Below, piece after piece: positions 49,937 through 58,235 of a DNA stretch of 64,000 nt. The stretch is from JBBSBY01 sp038205805. GTDB taxonomy: Bacteria; Desulfobacterota; Desulfomonilia; Desulfomonilales; Desulfomonilaceae. The DNA lies in the NCBI GenBank assembly GCA_038205805.1, contig JBBRBO010000005.1:24271-88270 (forward strand), given 5' to 3'. Made by a program: the position numbers and the translations under genes. The first letter of the stretch is position 1, and each line of letters starts with the position of its first letter. Below the pieces are notes generated by a model that saw only the letters and a list, made by a program, of their open reading frames with translations, ran no database searches and had not been told where the DNA came from.

Positions 49937-52114
49937 TCACTCGCTTGACGGTTTGGCTGCGGTGGAGGTTTTTGGGGGCTTGTTGGGCTTGTTTCCGTTC
50001 ACTCTGCCTTTGTGCGCCTGAGATGTAATGGATTCGCCGTCGTGGCTATGGGTGCACCACTCTTGAGGTTGAGTCCCCTTAATGAAGGGCTCGACGATGA
50101 CCCGAGGACAAATGGACGTGGCGCGACTCCCCGAATAGGGACACACCTTGCGGAAGACAATATCGTCCGGTGGGGGCGCCTGAACGTCGTCGGGGAGCGG
50201 CGGGAAGAACGTGTCAATCACTTTTGTGACTCTAGCGGCCTTTTCTTTGGGGTTCTTGAGGCGCCAGGTCATGAGGAGATCGCGCCTGTATGCGACCACC
50301 CAAAGGCCCTCCTGATCCCGGAAAATGTACGTCGAGGGTTTGTTCCGCACTGCGTCCGCCGGCGCTTGGTCGCCAAGCGAATCGCTGTTTTTAAGTAAAT
50401 AATTCACAAGAAACAAGGGGCCGGGGTCGAGATTCGTCTTCCGACCGACGGATTCCGCCGTGGTTTGTCCCGGATGCGGCAATCCCGACAGGCTGACGCG
50501 TTTCCCCAGATTAGCAAGGGTCGCGTAGGTTTCAGACATTTGAATGGGAGTAAACCCCCGCGTCGGGAACACCTCGCCGTCGGCGGGGCGAACACCGAAC
50601 TCCCGAAAGTATGCGGTAATCCGATCATGGCCCACACGATCCACGACATCTTTCAGGAGGGATTCCCTATCCAATGCGAAGGCCCGTCGCAAGGTCAACA
50701 TACCCGATGTCTGGTCCGGGAGACACACTTGCGAAGTGAGCGCCAGCTTCACGGGCTTGCCTTTCTCCGCGGTGAGGGCCGGCAGCAAGGCAAGGGGAGC
50801 GAACGCGTCAACGGCTCCGCCCTCGCCGTTCCACCTGGGGCCGCCCGTGAGATACGCCCGGATGTAGCCCGTGTTCGGGTCACACAGGATGAAGTGATAC
50901 GAGACATTCCCGTCATCGTATCGTTTCATGGCGCCTTCCACGGCGGTTTGGAGCAAAGGATCAAAGGACGTCACGAAGTCCCTGCGTCCTGTGGATAAAT
51001 TCTTGGCCGCCTCGGGCTTAATCAAATCCACAAACGCGGCCGATTTCACACCGGGAGTGTTCATCCGCCGCATACGAACAGGGGTGTTGATCGCTTCCTC
51101 GTATTGCTCCCGGTTAATCTTCCCTTCCTTAAGCAATAACCCCAGGATGGTGTTGCGCCGGCCGTGCGCCCGCTCCGGGTGCTTATAGGGAGTGATAACG
51201 TTGGGCGCCCGTATGATTGCAGCGAGCAAGGCGCATTCCTCGGGCTCGAGCGCACTGAGCCCCTTACCGAAGTAGTGCCGCGCCGCCTCGGCCACTCCCT
51301 TGATGGGCAAAGAGCCCCAATGGCCGAGATACACCCGATTGAGGTACGCGGATAAAATGCGTTCTTTGCTGTAGATCGCATCCGCGGCCAGGGCGAGAAA
51401 AGCCTCATTGATCTTGCGGCCCATCGTCTTCTCAGGGTGAAGGATGGTCATGCGGATCAATTGCTGGGAGATGGTGCTGCCTCCCTGAACGTACCGCCTC
51501 GCCTTGATATTGGTTTTCACCGCCTCTATGACGGACGGAATATCTATCCCCTGATGATGGAAGAAGTGCGCGTCCTCGGTGAGCAGCACAGCGTCGATGA
51601 GAAGGCTGGGCATCTTCTGCAGCGGCACGGGGCGGCAGAGTTCGGCGGCCCCCTCGGATTCGTGAAGCACGCTCAGCAACTGGGGTTCGATGGTAATTTC
51701 GGAAACATCCGCATGGGATGTGGCGAGATATATGGATTTGATGAGCTTCCAATCCATATTCAGAGTGACGGGGCCGCTTATGATGCCTTCCCCGGCGATA
51801 GGACAATAGCGGAAGTGAATGTTGATCCCTGAGCCGGATTGGCTCCATTCACCCGGTTGAGGGATTGCAGTGGTAGTCTTCGTGAGGCCCGCGGACGCGA
51901 GGCGTTCGGTCAGGTGTATGGTGTCGATATTGTCGCCCACTCGAATCGTGTAAGGCGCGGCGTAGACGAACGCCGGCAGACGCGTAAGCTTTACCTCGAA
52001 CATCCAGACCACCACGCCCACGACGATCGCCAAGTAGCACGCGAAGAGCAGCGCGATCATCTTCGTGACGCGATAAAGAGTGGAAAATATTTTGTTCGTG
52101 GGGCCGCGGGACAT
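49937..52114 (-). CDS. Class A penicillin-binding protein with degenerate transpeptidase domain
   Basis: A 725-aa bitopic inner-membrane protein: membrane anchor (18-40), UB2H-like region (about 55-140), GT51 glycosyltransferase (about 165-340) and a transpeptidase-like domain (about 390-640). GT51 motifs are intact: TEDAHFFHHQGID with Glu180, QGGSTISQQL, and KINEAFLAL. In the transpeptidase half the SxxK site is missing (GGAVDAFAPLALLP where PGSxFKP is expected) and the KTG motif is replaced by FRDQEGLWVVAYRRD. It should therefore polymerise glycan strands but not cross-link. The C-terminus is Lys/Pro-rich and ends in a basic tail. Confidence 0.88.
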   Translation of the reverse strand: MSRGPTNKIFSTLYRVTKMIALLFACYLAIVVGVVVWMFEVKLTRLPAFVYAAPYTIRVGDNIDTIHLTERLASAGLTKTTTAIPQPGEWSQSGSGINIHFRYCPIAGEGIISGPVTLNMDWKLIKSIYLATSHADVSEITIEPQLLSVLHESEGAAELCRPVPLQKMPSLLIDAVLLTEDAHFFHHQGIDIPSVIEAVKTNIKARRYVQGGSTISQQLIRMTILHPEKTMGRKINEAFLALAADAIYSKERILSAYLNRVYLGHWGSLPIKGVAEAARHYFGKGLSALEPEECALLAAIIRAPNVITPYKHPERAHGRRNTILGLLLKEGKINREQYEEAINTPVRMRRMNTPGVKSAAFVDLIKPEAAKNLSTGRRDFVTSFDPLLQTAVEGAMKRYDDGNVSYHFILCDPNTGYIRAYLTGGPRWNGEGGAVDAFAPLALLPALTAEKGKPVKLALTSQVCLPDQTSGMLTLRRAFALDRESLLKDVVDRVGHDRITAYFREFGVRPADGEVFPTRGFTPIQMSETYATLANLGKRVSLSGLPHPGQTTAESVGRKTNLDPGPLFLVNYLLKNSDSLGDQAPADAVRNKPSTYIFRDQEGLWVVAYRRDLLMTWRLKNPKEKAARVTKVIDTFFPPLPDDVQAPPPDDIVFRKVCPYSGSRATSICPRVIVEPFIKGTQPQEWCTHSHDGESITSQAHKGRVNGNKPNKPPKTSTAAKPSSE

Positions 52115-52376
52115 CTTTTCTTACCGAGGAGAGCCTAAACCGAGCTGTTGAGAGCGCGATAAACAAAGGCGACTAAAGGGCCGACTGAAGTCCGGTGAGC
52201 CATAATACGACAAAATTTGGGCTCCGGACTCTCTTTTGTATACCGGCTCATTATACCAAATTCCTTGGAAGGGCAATACAGGGGATCTCTAACACATGAG
52301 AAGCTTCTTCCCTAACGAGTCATTTTTATTCGACACTGACCGCAGCGGCAAAATCCCGTATCGCCGGCCGAAGCCC
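52115..52376. other. Intergenic gap
   Basis: Upstream region of the PBP gene; AT-rich at 52200-52340. No gene or structure is seen. Confidence 0.35.
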
Positions 52377-52446
52377 GAGAGGGGTTCGGGGAGAAACTGC
52401 TTTCAAGAAGGTTCTCCTCGATATTACTTCTTTAAAACAAAGGGGC
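52377..52446 (-). repeat. R element copy 15, partial and inverted
   Basis: GAGAGGGGTTCGGGGAGAAAC and AAGAAGGTTCTCCTCGATAT, then TACTTCTTTAAAAC. Only the left hairpin part of the element remains. It ends 10 bases before the recR stop. Confidence 0.75.
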
Positions 52447-52454
52447 ATCATGAG

Positions 52455-53075
52455 TCATAGCTCCTGCCGGCTTTCGAGGGAGCGCGCCAGGGTAAGGGGA
52501 TCGGTGTACTCCAGAGCGCTCCCCACGGGTATGCCGTACGCGATGCGTGAGACCTTGAACTTGGCGCTCTTGAGCTTTTCCTTGATGTAGGACGCCGTGG
52601 CTTCTCCTTCGGCGGTGGGATTCAACGCCAGGATGACCTCGCCTGAGCCTTGCTCCCGAATACGCCGGATCAGCTCGGGTATGCGAACGTCGTCGGGACC
52701 TATGCCGTCGAGGGGCGACAAAAGCCCGTTCAGCACGTGATAGACCCCACGGAAGAGCCCGGTCTTCTCGAGGGACATCAGGTCCTGCGGGGTTTCCACC
52801 ACGCAGAAGGAGGCCTGATCGCGCTTGGCGTTCGAGCAAATTTCGCATGGATCAATCTCCGTGAGGTTGAAGCACGCCGAACAGAGCCGAAGATTCTTCC
52901 TCACGTCCCGTATTGCGGTCACAAGCCGCCGTATTTCCTCAGGAGGGGCGTTCAAGAAGTGAAATGCGTACCTGGCCGCCGTACGCTCACCCACACCGGG
53001 GAGCGTCTTTAATGCCTTTATGAGCGCGTCCAATGATGCTATCAGGGGTCGCCTCCTTGTGTCGTAGTCGATCAA
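52455..53075 (-). CDS. recR: Recombination protein RecR
   Basis: About 206 aa, the RecF-pathway DNA clamp that works with RecO and RecF in loading RecA. Family features in order: helix-hairpin-helix LKTLPGVGERTAARYAF, zinc site CSACFNLTEIDPCEIC, Toprim domain with FCVVETPQDLM and ALNPTAEGEATA. The called start is a TTG without ribosome site. A perfect AAGGAGG (53052-53058) sits six bases before an in-frame CTG at 53045, which gives a more family-like N-terminus (LIASLDALIKALKTLPG), so the true start may be that CTG. The usual dnaX-ybaB neighbours are absent. Confidence 0.93.
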   Translation of the reverse strand: MIDYDTRRRPLIASLDALIKALKTLPGVGERTAARYAFHFLNAPPEEIRRLVTAIRDVRKNLRLCSACFNLTEIDPCEICSNAKRDQASFCVVETPQDLMSLEKTGLFRGVYHVLNGLLSPLDGIGPDDVRIPELIRRIREQGSGEVILALNPTAEGEATASYIKEKLKSAKFKVSRIAYGIPVGSALEYTDPLTLARSLESRQEL

Positions 53076-53082
53076 TGGAATA

Positions 53083-53117
53083 GTTCACCATGCTTGAGGC
53101 GGTTCGCCCAGGTGAAC
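53083..53117. repeat. GC-rich palindromic repeat upstream of recR
   Basis: GTTCACC (53083-53089) and GGTGAAC (53111-53117) with TGCTTGAGGCGGTTCGCC between. The hairpin lies 7 bases upstream of the TTG start on the template of recR and could affect its translation. Confidence 0.55.
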
Positions 53118-53331
53118 GGTGACCAATCTCACAATAGTATACCGCATATTGAAACGAAGGACTCAACCGCGTAGAATCTTCGTTCCGGTTGACGGGGGCT
53201 AAGGATTCTCATGAAGGATTTATCTGCGGTCATCTGCGCCATCTGTGGATTAAGGCGATCGTTCCAGTGCACGCAACGTACGACGCAGCGACATTCGGTA
53301 ACTATTCTCTCATTATATTTAGGAGGATTTC

Positions 53332-53973
53332 ATGGATGAATTTGTGAAAACTCACAATAGAGTTGTGATTGACAAGACCATAGACGCCCTGCGCAAAAAC
53401 GGCTTCGGAGCGCGATTCTTCGGTTCCAGGGAAGAACTGAGCGCCTTTGTTCTTGAAATGGCGCAGGATTGCGAGACCGTCGGCGTGGCCGGCACACATA
53501 CCGTGCGCGCCTTAGGGATTCCGTCCATGCTGGAGAATGCGGGCAAGACGCTCTACGACCACTGGAAGCTCACACCCGGAACCCCGGAAGAGCTCGCCTG
53601 CCGAAAAAAACAACTCACAGCTGATCTATTCCTCACTTCAGCCAATGCGGTTACAATGATGGGAGAAATCGTAAACCGAGACGGCGCCGGTAATCGAGTG
53701 AACGCCATGACGTTCGGCCCCGGAAAGGTCGTCATCGTAATCGGGCGAAACAAGATCACCCCCGATATAGACGCCGCCATCCTGCGCATCGAGGGACTGA
53801 GCGCTCCCGTACGCGCCACAAGCCTCAAGCGAAAAACTCCTTGCGTGTCTTTAGGACACTGTGTGGATTGCGATACGACGGACCGGATCTGTCGCATCAC
53901 GAGCATTCTTCATAAGCAGCCTATGATGTCCAATATAACAGTGGCCGTGCTGGACGAGGAGCTGGGGTATTAA
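53332..53973 (+). CDS. LUD-domain (LutC/YkgG-like) protein
   Basis: A 213-aa stand-alone LUD domain. The family pattern is seen in GVAGTHTVRALGIP, LFLTSANAVTMMGEIVNRDG (substrate/nucleotide loop), NAMTFGPGKVVIVIGRNKI and the Cys cluster CVSLGHCVDCDTTDRICR near the C-terminus, which in this subgroup resembles a metal or Fe-S site. LUD proteins participate in lactate oxidation (LutABC) and related redox steps, but no lutA or lutB is adjacent. AGGAGG precedes the ATG. The heptose kinase gene follows 33 bases downstream on the same strand, so co-transcription is likely. Confidence 0.88.
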   Translation: MDEFVKTHNRVVIDKTIDALRKNGFGARFFGSREELSAFVLEMAQDCETVGVAGTHTVRALGIPSMLENAGKTLYDHWKLTPGTPEELACRKKQLTADLFLTSANAVTMMGEIVNRDGAGNRVNAMTFGPGKVVIVIGRNKITPDIDAAILRIEGLSAPVRATSLKRKTPCVSLGHCVDCDTTDRICRITSILHKQPMMSNITVAVLDEELGY

Positions 53974-54006
53974 CTCTCCGATGAAAAGCACAGCGAGGTG
54001 ATCGGT

Positions 54007-55062
54007 ATGCAATTTACAGTATCCGCCCCGAACAGGATCGACCTTGGCGGAGGCACCACGGATCTCTTTCCGCTGTACCTTTTCATGGACGGCGGCTGCA
54101 CAATCAATATCGCCATCAACGTGATGAGTTCCGTGACGTTCACGAGTCGATCCGATTCCAAGATTAAGCTCACGTCCGAAGATATGGGGCAATCCATAGA
54201 AGCCAATGTCCCTGCGGACCTGCCGGTGAGCGGCCCTCTTGGACTGGTGGCCAGAGCCGTGCGCGCCTTTCCGCCCCACTTCGGTATGGACATCACCACC
54301 AGGAACGAGGCTCCCACCGGCTCGGGTCTTGGGGCGTCCAGTTCCCTTGTGTCGGCGCTGCTGCACGGGCTTTTCACGGTAAGGGGAGAATCACCGAGTC
54401 TCCCGGAGATCGTTCATCTGGCCATGAACCTGGAAACCGCATCCATTGGAGTGCCCGCCGGCAAGCAGGACCATATTGCGTCGGTCTACGGCGGAATTTC
54501 GGTCTTGGAGTTCGATTATAATGATTTTTCGAGGCTCGCATTTCCCACAAACGGCGACTGCGGAACGTATCTTCAGAAGGCGATCATCCTCTCCTTCACC
54601 GGAGAAAACCGGTTCAGCGGCATGAACAATTGGGAGATCACCAAGGGCTACATCGAAGACAAACACGACATACGACGCAAGCTCATTCGCATCAGAGACA
54701 TTGCCAAGGCGATGGTGAGTCGCCTTCAGACACGCGACTGGTCGGCCTTGGCGCCGCTCATCGACGAAGAGTGGCAGATCCGCAAGTCTTTGGCCGATGG
54801 GGTGAGCACTCCACAAACCGACGCCATTATGCTCGCCGCAACGGAAGCAGGCGCGGCCGCGTGTAAGATATGCGGAGCAGGCGGCGGCGGGTGCATGATA
54901 GCCTTCACAAAGCCGGAGAAGCGCCTCGCCGTCGAAGAAGCCATTGTGCTCGCGGGTGGGAAGCTCATGCCCTTTACCATCGAAGACCGCGGACTTCGGC
55001 TCAGTCGCGGCGCCGCGGTGGCTCATGGACGGGAGCCCCTGAAGCTCCCCGGTGATCTATAA
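54007..55062 (+). CDS. hddA: GHMP kinase, D-glycero-alpha-D-manno-heptose-7-phosphate kinase (HddA-like)
   Basis: A 351-aa cytoplasmic sugar kinase. GHMP motif 1 is APNRIDLGGGTTD, motif 2 is APTGSGLGASSSLVSALL and motif 3 is ICGAGGGGCMIAF. The sequence style matches HddA, which phosphorylates D-glycero-D-manno-heptose-7-phosphate at C1 on the way to GDP-heptose. An HddC-like guanylyltransferase lies 1.4 kb away on the opposite strand, supporting the assignment. The ATG at 54007 has GAGGTG upstream and is preferred to the GTG at 53998. Fucokinase-like or other GHMP substrates are possible but less consistent with the neighbour. Confidence 0.85.
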   Translation: MQFTVSAPNRIDLGGGTTDLFPLYLFMDGGCTINIAINVMSSVTFTSRSDSKIKLTSEDMGQSIEANVPADLPVSGPLGLVARAVRAFPPHFGMDITTRNEAPTGSGLGASSSLVSALLHGLFTVRGESPSLPEIVHLAMNLETASIGVPAGKQDHIASVYGGISVLEFDYNDFSRLAFPTNGDCGTYLQKAIILSFTGENRFSGMNNWEITKGYIEDKHDIRRKLIRIRDIAKAMVSRLQTRDWSALAPLIDEEWQIRKSLADGVSTPQTDAIMLAATEAGAAACKICGAGGGGCMIAFTKPEKRLAVEEAIVLAGGKLMPFTIEDRGLRLSRGAAVAHGREPLKLPGDL

Positions 55063-55298
55063 GAGATGGAAGCCGATCCCTCCGGAACGCGCAATCTCCT
55101 TCTAGGGTAGCGCTTACGTGAGTTGGGTCTATCGGGAGAGGATGTTTGAAATTCGTTTTATGTCAAGAAAACTATTGCCCAGAGCCGTCTGTACTGATAG
55201 GACGGTTCACCACGATGCGCCCCGCCCAAGGACGTTCGCCGTCGGCCGAAGGCGCACACGGCGATAGAAATGCTTACAACAACCGGAGGTTATATTTC

Positions 55299-55541
55299 AT
55301 GACGAAGCTTTTCATCGGCTTAGGTGTTTCTCTCTTGGTATGGGCATGGGCGCCGATAGCGTCCGCTGATTGGGCCGTCATAAAAGATAGCACGGGCAAG
55401 TGTGCGGTTCGCAGCGTGAAAGCCGCCACACCTAAGACCATAGCCGGACCCTTCAAGACCAAGGAAGAAGCGCTTCAGGCCAAGAAAGAAAAATGCGGAA
55501 AGACGGATGCCAAAAAGGCCGATAAGAAAAAACCCAAGTAA
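55299..55541 (+). CDS. Small exported Lys-rich protein
   Basis: An 80-aa protein from the ATG at 55299, which has GGAGG nine bases upstream. Signal peptide residues 1-23 (LFIGLGVSLLVWAWAPIASA). The mature part WAVIKDSTGKCAVRSV...GPFKTKEEALQAKKEKC resembles a tiny SPOR-like or DUF-type fold, with two Cys and a strongly basic tail (KKADKKKPK). Such tails suggest binding to peptidoglycan, nucleic acid or phospholipid; none is established. The longer frame back to 55146 has no ribosome site. It ends before an R element. Confidence 0.7.
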   Translation: MTKLFIGLGVSLLVWAWAPIASADWAVIKDSTGKCAVRSVKAATPKTIAGPFKTKEEALQAKKEKCGKTDAKKADKKKPK

Positions 55542-55588
55542 ATGGACGGAAAGGCTCACCGGTCAGCAAAACGTACAAAGCGTTCATC

Positions 55589-55792
55589 ACGCATGAGCAA
55601 AGTGAACCTTACTATGGAAAGCAGGTCTTCTTAAATGCTTTCTAAGCACGTTTATTCTTCGCCGAAAGCGGCATTTTCTCCTTGAGAAAAGCCGTTTTCG
55701 GCAATTGCAGAAGTTCTTTAAGAGGGGTTTGGGGAAAAACTTCTTTCAAGAAGGTTCTCCCCAATCTTACTTCTTTGCCGGCGCTGTGGTAA
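55589..55792 (-). repeat. R element copy 16, inverted, right terminus diverged
   Basis: GAGCAAAGTGAACCTTAC... with CTTTCTAAGCACG, GCCGAAAGCGGC and AAAGCCGTTTTCGGC central arms, GGGTTTGGGGAAAAAC and GGTTCTCCCCAATCTTACTTC. The TIR at the left of this orientation is decayed. It lies between convergent genes. Confidence 0.85.
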
Positions 55793-55798
55793 GAGCCG

Positions 55799-56104
55799 TC
55801 ACCCGCAGCCGCACTCACTGCTGAGACGTTCCCTGGCGATGGGATGGGTCAACTTCACATTGTCCCCTTCCCTCTTGATGAGCCCCACATTCGAGATGAC
55901 GTCCAGCACTTCCGAGCAGCGCTCCCATTTCATGCCGAGATAAATGGGGAGCAGTGTCCGGACCTGCTCGAGCCTATGGGCCACATCCAGGGAATAGAGC
56001 GTCATAAGGACCTGTTGATGGAGAACATCCATAGCCGGGTCCGCCATAAGATTTTGGATTGCTTCATCTTCTAAAAGGACTTGAGAAACCGCTTCCGTGC
56101 ACAT
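55799..56104 (-). CDS. Hypothetical protein, winged-helix-like, ends in CGCG
   Basis: A 101-aa protein, not recognised. It is mainly helical, and the pattern ...VLDVISNVGLIKREGDNVKLTHPIARERL looks like the wing and C-terminal helix of a small wHTH domain, so DNA binding is plausible. It ends in SECGCG, two cysteines that could bind a metal. GGAGGCGGACGGA precedes the ATG. Transcribed toward the R element at 55589-55792. Confidence 0.6.
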   Translation of the reverse strand: MCTEAVSQVLLEDEAIQNLMADPAMDVLHQQVLMTLYSLDVAHRLEQVRTLLPIYLGMKWERCSEVLDVISNVGLIKREGDNVKLTHPIARERLSSECGCG

Positions 56105-56469
56105 TCCGTCCGCCTCCGCAGTGTGAGTTAGTAGAGCGATAGTGTCGCGCGATCCGGGCCAAGAGAGCGTCTATTGATGGCGACGCCACATTCATGCGTG
56201 TCAACAAATCTGATTCAGCGATTCGATGCGCCTACGCGCCCGCTGAACAGTTAGTCGTAGTGTAAACATTCCGGCGCCGGATACCAAGTTCCGCTGGACA
56301 AAAAGTGTCGGGTTACGACGCAAAGGCTTTCACGGCGGCGCTCACCGGCGTGGAGCGCCGGTCCTATAGCCGATCTACATAGGTGATCTGTACCTTCATA
56401 CAGTCTGGAGGTGAAGATTCCTACGCTTGTTCTCGCCGTTTCTTCGAGCAAGCGAGAGAGCGATTTGCT
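56105..56469. other. Intergenic gap with a GC hairpin
   Basis: CGGCGCTC (56336-56343) and GAGCGCCG (56353-56360) form a perfect 8-bp stem about 110 bases past the hddC stop, without a T-run. No gene is seen. Confidence 0.45.
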
Positions 56470-57210
56470 TTATTGACGGGGACTTTTCCGTTCAAAAAGT
56501 CCGGCGTTTTCCTTCACATAGCGCTCGAATGCGCAATAGGTGGCGGGTTCGCCTATGTCGAAAAAAGGCCTGATTTGCTTGAGACCGGCCATGACGCCTG
56601 AGCCGGCTGCGATGGGAAAAATCTCCTGCTCCATGGAAAACGGCCGTGCGGGCAAGGACTCAATAAATTCCCGCGTGAGCACGCTGAATCCCGCGTTGAT
56701 GAGCCCTGGGCCGGCGTTTTGGCGCTTTTCCATGAACCCGGTTACCATGTCGGCGGAATCCGTCAAGACGGAACCATACCGGCTCACGTCCGGCACGGGA
56801 TGCAACGACAAGGTGACCTGCGACCCTACGCGCTGGTGAAAGGCCAGGAGCGCGCCTAAGTCCGCGTCGAAGAACGTATCCCCGTTCACGAGGAGCGTAG
56901 CCGCGGAGGCGAAGACTTCCGCGTTTTTCACCGCGCCGCCGGTGCCCAAGGGCCGGGTTTCTCTCACGCATTGTATGTCAAGCTGAGGGTCAAAGCCGGT
57001 GAAATAGTCCTCGATCACGGCCCCCATGTAGCCGGTGAGCAGGACAAACCGCCTCACCCCTTTGTAGCCAAGGGACCGAATAAGGATTTCCAGAAACGGA
57101 ATTCCATTGATCGGCGCCATCGGCTTAGGGCGATCCGAGACCAGGGAACGTAACCGCGTGCCGAGGCCGCCCGCAAGAACAAAGGCCACAAGGGCGTTAA
57201 TGTGCGGCAT
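56470..57210 (-). CDS. hddC: Nucleotidyltransferase, HddC-like D-glycero-D-manno-heptose-1-phosphate guanylyltransferase
   Basis: A 246-aa NTP-transferase. The nucleotide-binding signature AFVLAGGLGTRLRSLV is followed by DRPKPMAPINGIPFLEIL, then GTGGAVKNA and LVNGDTFFDAD with the metal-binding Asp. The style matches HddC, which makes GDP-D-glycero-alpha-D-manno-heptose for S-layer or capsule glycans. The ATG overlaps the 3' end of the ThiF-like gene by 14 bases, so the two are translationally coupled. hddA at 54 kb provides the preceding step. Another sugar-1-phosphate substrate cannot be ruled out by sequence alone. Confidence 0.85.
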   Translation of the reverse strand: MPHINALVAFVLAGGLGTRLRSLVSDRPKPMAPINGIPFLEILIRSLGYKGVRRFVLLTGYMGAVIEDYFTGFDPQLDIQCVRETRPLGTGGAVKNAEVFASAATLLVNGDTFFDADLGALLAFHQRVGSQVTLSLHPVPDVSRYGSVLTDSADMVTGFMEKRQNAGPGLINAGFSVLTREFIESLPARPFSMEQEIFPIAAGSGVMAGLKQIRPFFDIGEPATYCAFERYVKENAGLFERKSPRQ

Positions 57211-57964
57211 GATCGCTCTTCCGGCAGGTGCAATGAGGATTGTGCGGGATCGGCACTCTTTGGAAATCGCCGTTCCACAGATCCATGATGAGCAGCCCTG
57301 GTAGAAGATCCGATCGTCGCCCGACCATGATCTTAACCGCTTCGGTAAACTGCATGGAAGCCACAGTGGATGCCGCTGAAGCCAATACCCCCACAGTGGA
57401 CGCCCTATCGTGATTCATGACCTGGGCGGGGTCGGGCCACAAACATCGTAGGCATGGCGTTACGCCTGGGAGAATGGTCATGAGGTTCCCTTCTGCGCTC
57501 ACCACGCCGCCGAACACGTATGGGATTCCCGCGGCGCATACGGCGTCATTTAAGACGTACCGAGCCTCGACATTGTCCAGGCCGTCAATCACCAGGTCCA
57601 CATCCCGGATGAGATCAGCGGCGGTATCCGGGCTTATTACCATTGTGGCCGCGTCGATTTCTATTTCAGAATTCATTGCCCTGAGCCGCGCCCGTGCTGC
57701 GTCCGCCTTCCGAGCGCCCACGTCGGCTTCGGTGTAGAGCGTTTGTCGGTGGAGATTATGCGGCTCCACCTGATCCTTATCCACTATGCGCAAAAATCCC
57801 ACACCGGAGCGCGCCGCCAACATGGCCGTGGTTGACCCTAAGGCCCCTAAGCCCGCCACAAGAATTCGGGCGCCGGAAATGGCCTCTTGACCGGGCGAAC
57901 CGATGGCCTTAAGGCGGATATGCCTGTCATATCGAGAGGGGGCATTTTTGTGGGACTCGTCCAT
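57197..57964 (-). CDS. ThiF/MoeB/HesA-family E1-like adenylyltransferase
   Basis: About 255 aa from the ATG at 57964 (GGAGG seven bases upstream). The ATP-binding loop is VAGLGALGSTTAMLAARSGV, with RYDRHIRL at the N-terminus, NLHRQTLY as the Arg-containing adenylation motif, DGLDNVEARY, and the zinc Cys pairs CLRC...CTCR. It would adenylate the C-terminus of a ubiquitin-like sulfur carrier such as MoaD or ThiS. Placement with hddC is unexpected; a general moeB/thiF housekeeping role is more likely than sugar synthesis. The carrier gene is not nearby. Confidence 0.88.
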   Translation of the reverse strand: MDESHKNAPSRYDRHIRLKAIGSPGQEAISGARILVAGLGALGSTTAMLAARSGVGFLRIVDKDQVEPHNLHRQTLYTEADVGARKADAARARLRAMNSEIEIDAATMVISPDTAADLIRDVDLVIDGLDNVEARYVLNDAVCAAGIPYVFGGVVSAEGNLMTILPGVTPCLRCLWPDPAQVMNHDRASTVGVLASAASTVASMQFTEAVKIMVGRRSDLLPGLLIMDLWNGDFQRVPIPHNPHCTCRKSDHAAH

Positions 57965-58079
57965 ATTAGGGCCTCCGGCGCCGAACTGATACATAGTATA
58001 CGCTGATTCTTATTGAAAGCGGGCGCGTTTTTCCCTAAGCTGAGGCTTCAGGCGCCGATGCCGTAAAATAACAGTAACC

Positions 58080-58115
58080 GTTCACCGGCACATACCCGTT
58101 CCAAGCCCTGTGAAC
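58080..58115. repeat. GC-rich palindromic repeat, short copy
   Basis: GTTCACCGGC and GCCCTGTGAAC face each other across about 15 bases. It lies in the gap 57965-58235 upstream of both the ThiF-like gene and the sigma54 activator. Confidence 0.5.
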
Positions 58116-58235
58116 CATTCCGAGAGTCACTGCGGGTTATGCGGTAGGGCGCTCTAAACCTCCCGTTTTCTCCCAAACCCGCCCGTCGCACGGACATGTA
58201 CAGTCCGGCTGTTTCGCCGAAAGTGAGGGGGCGCG

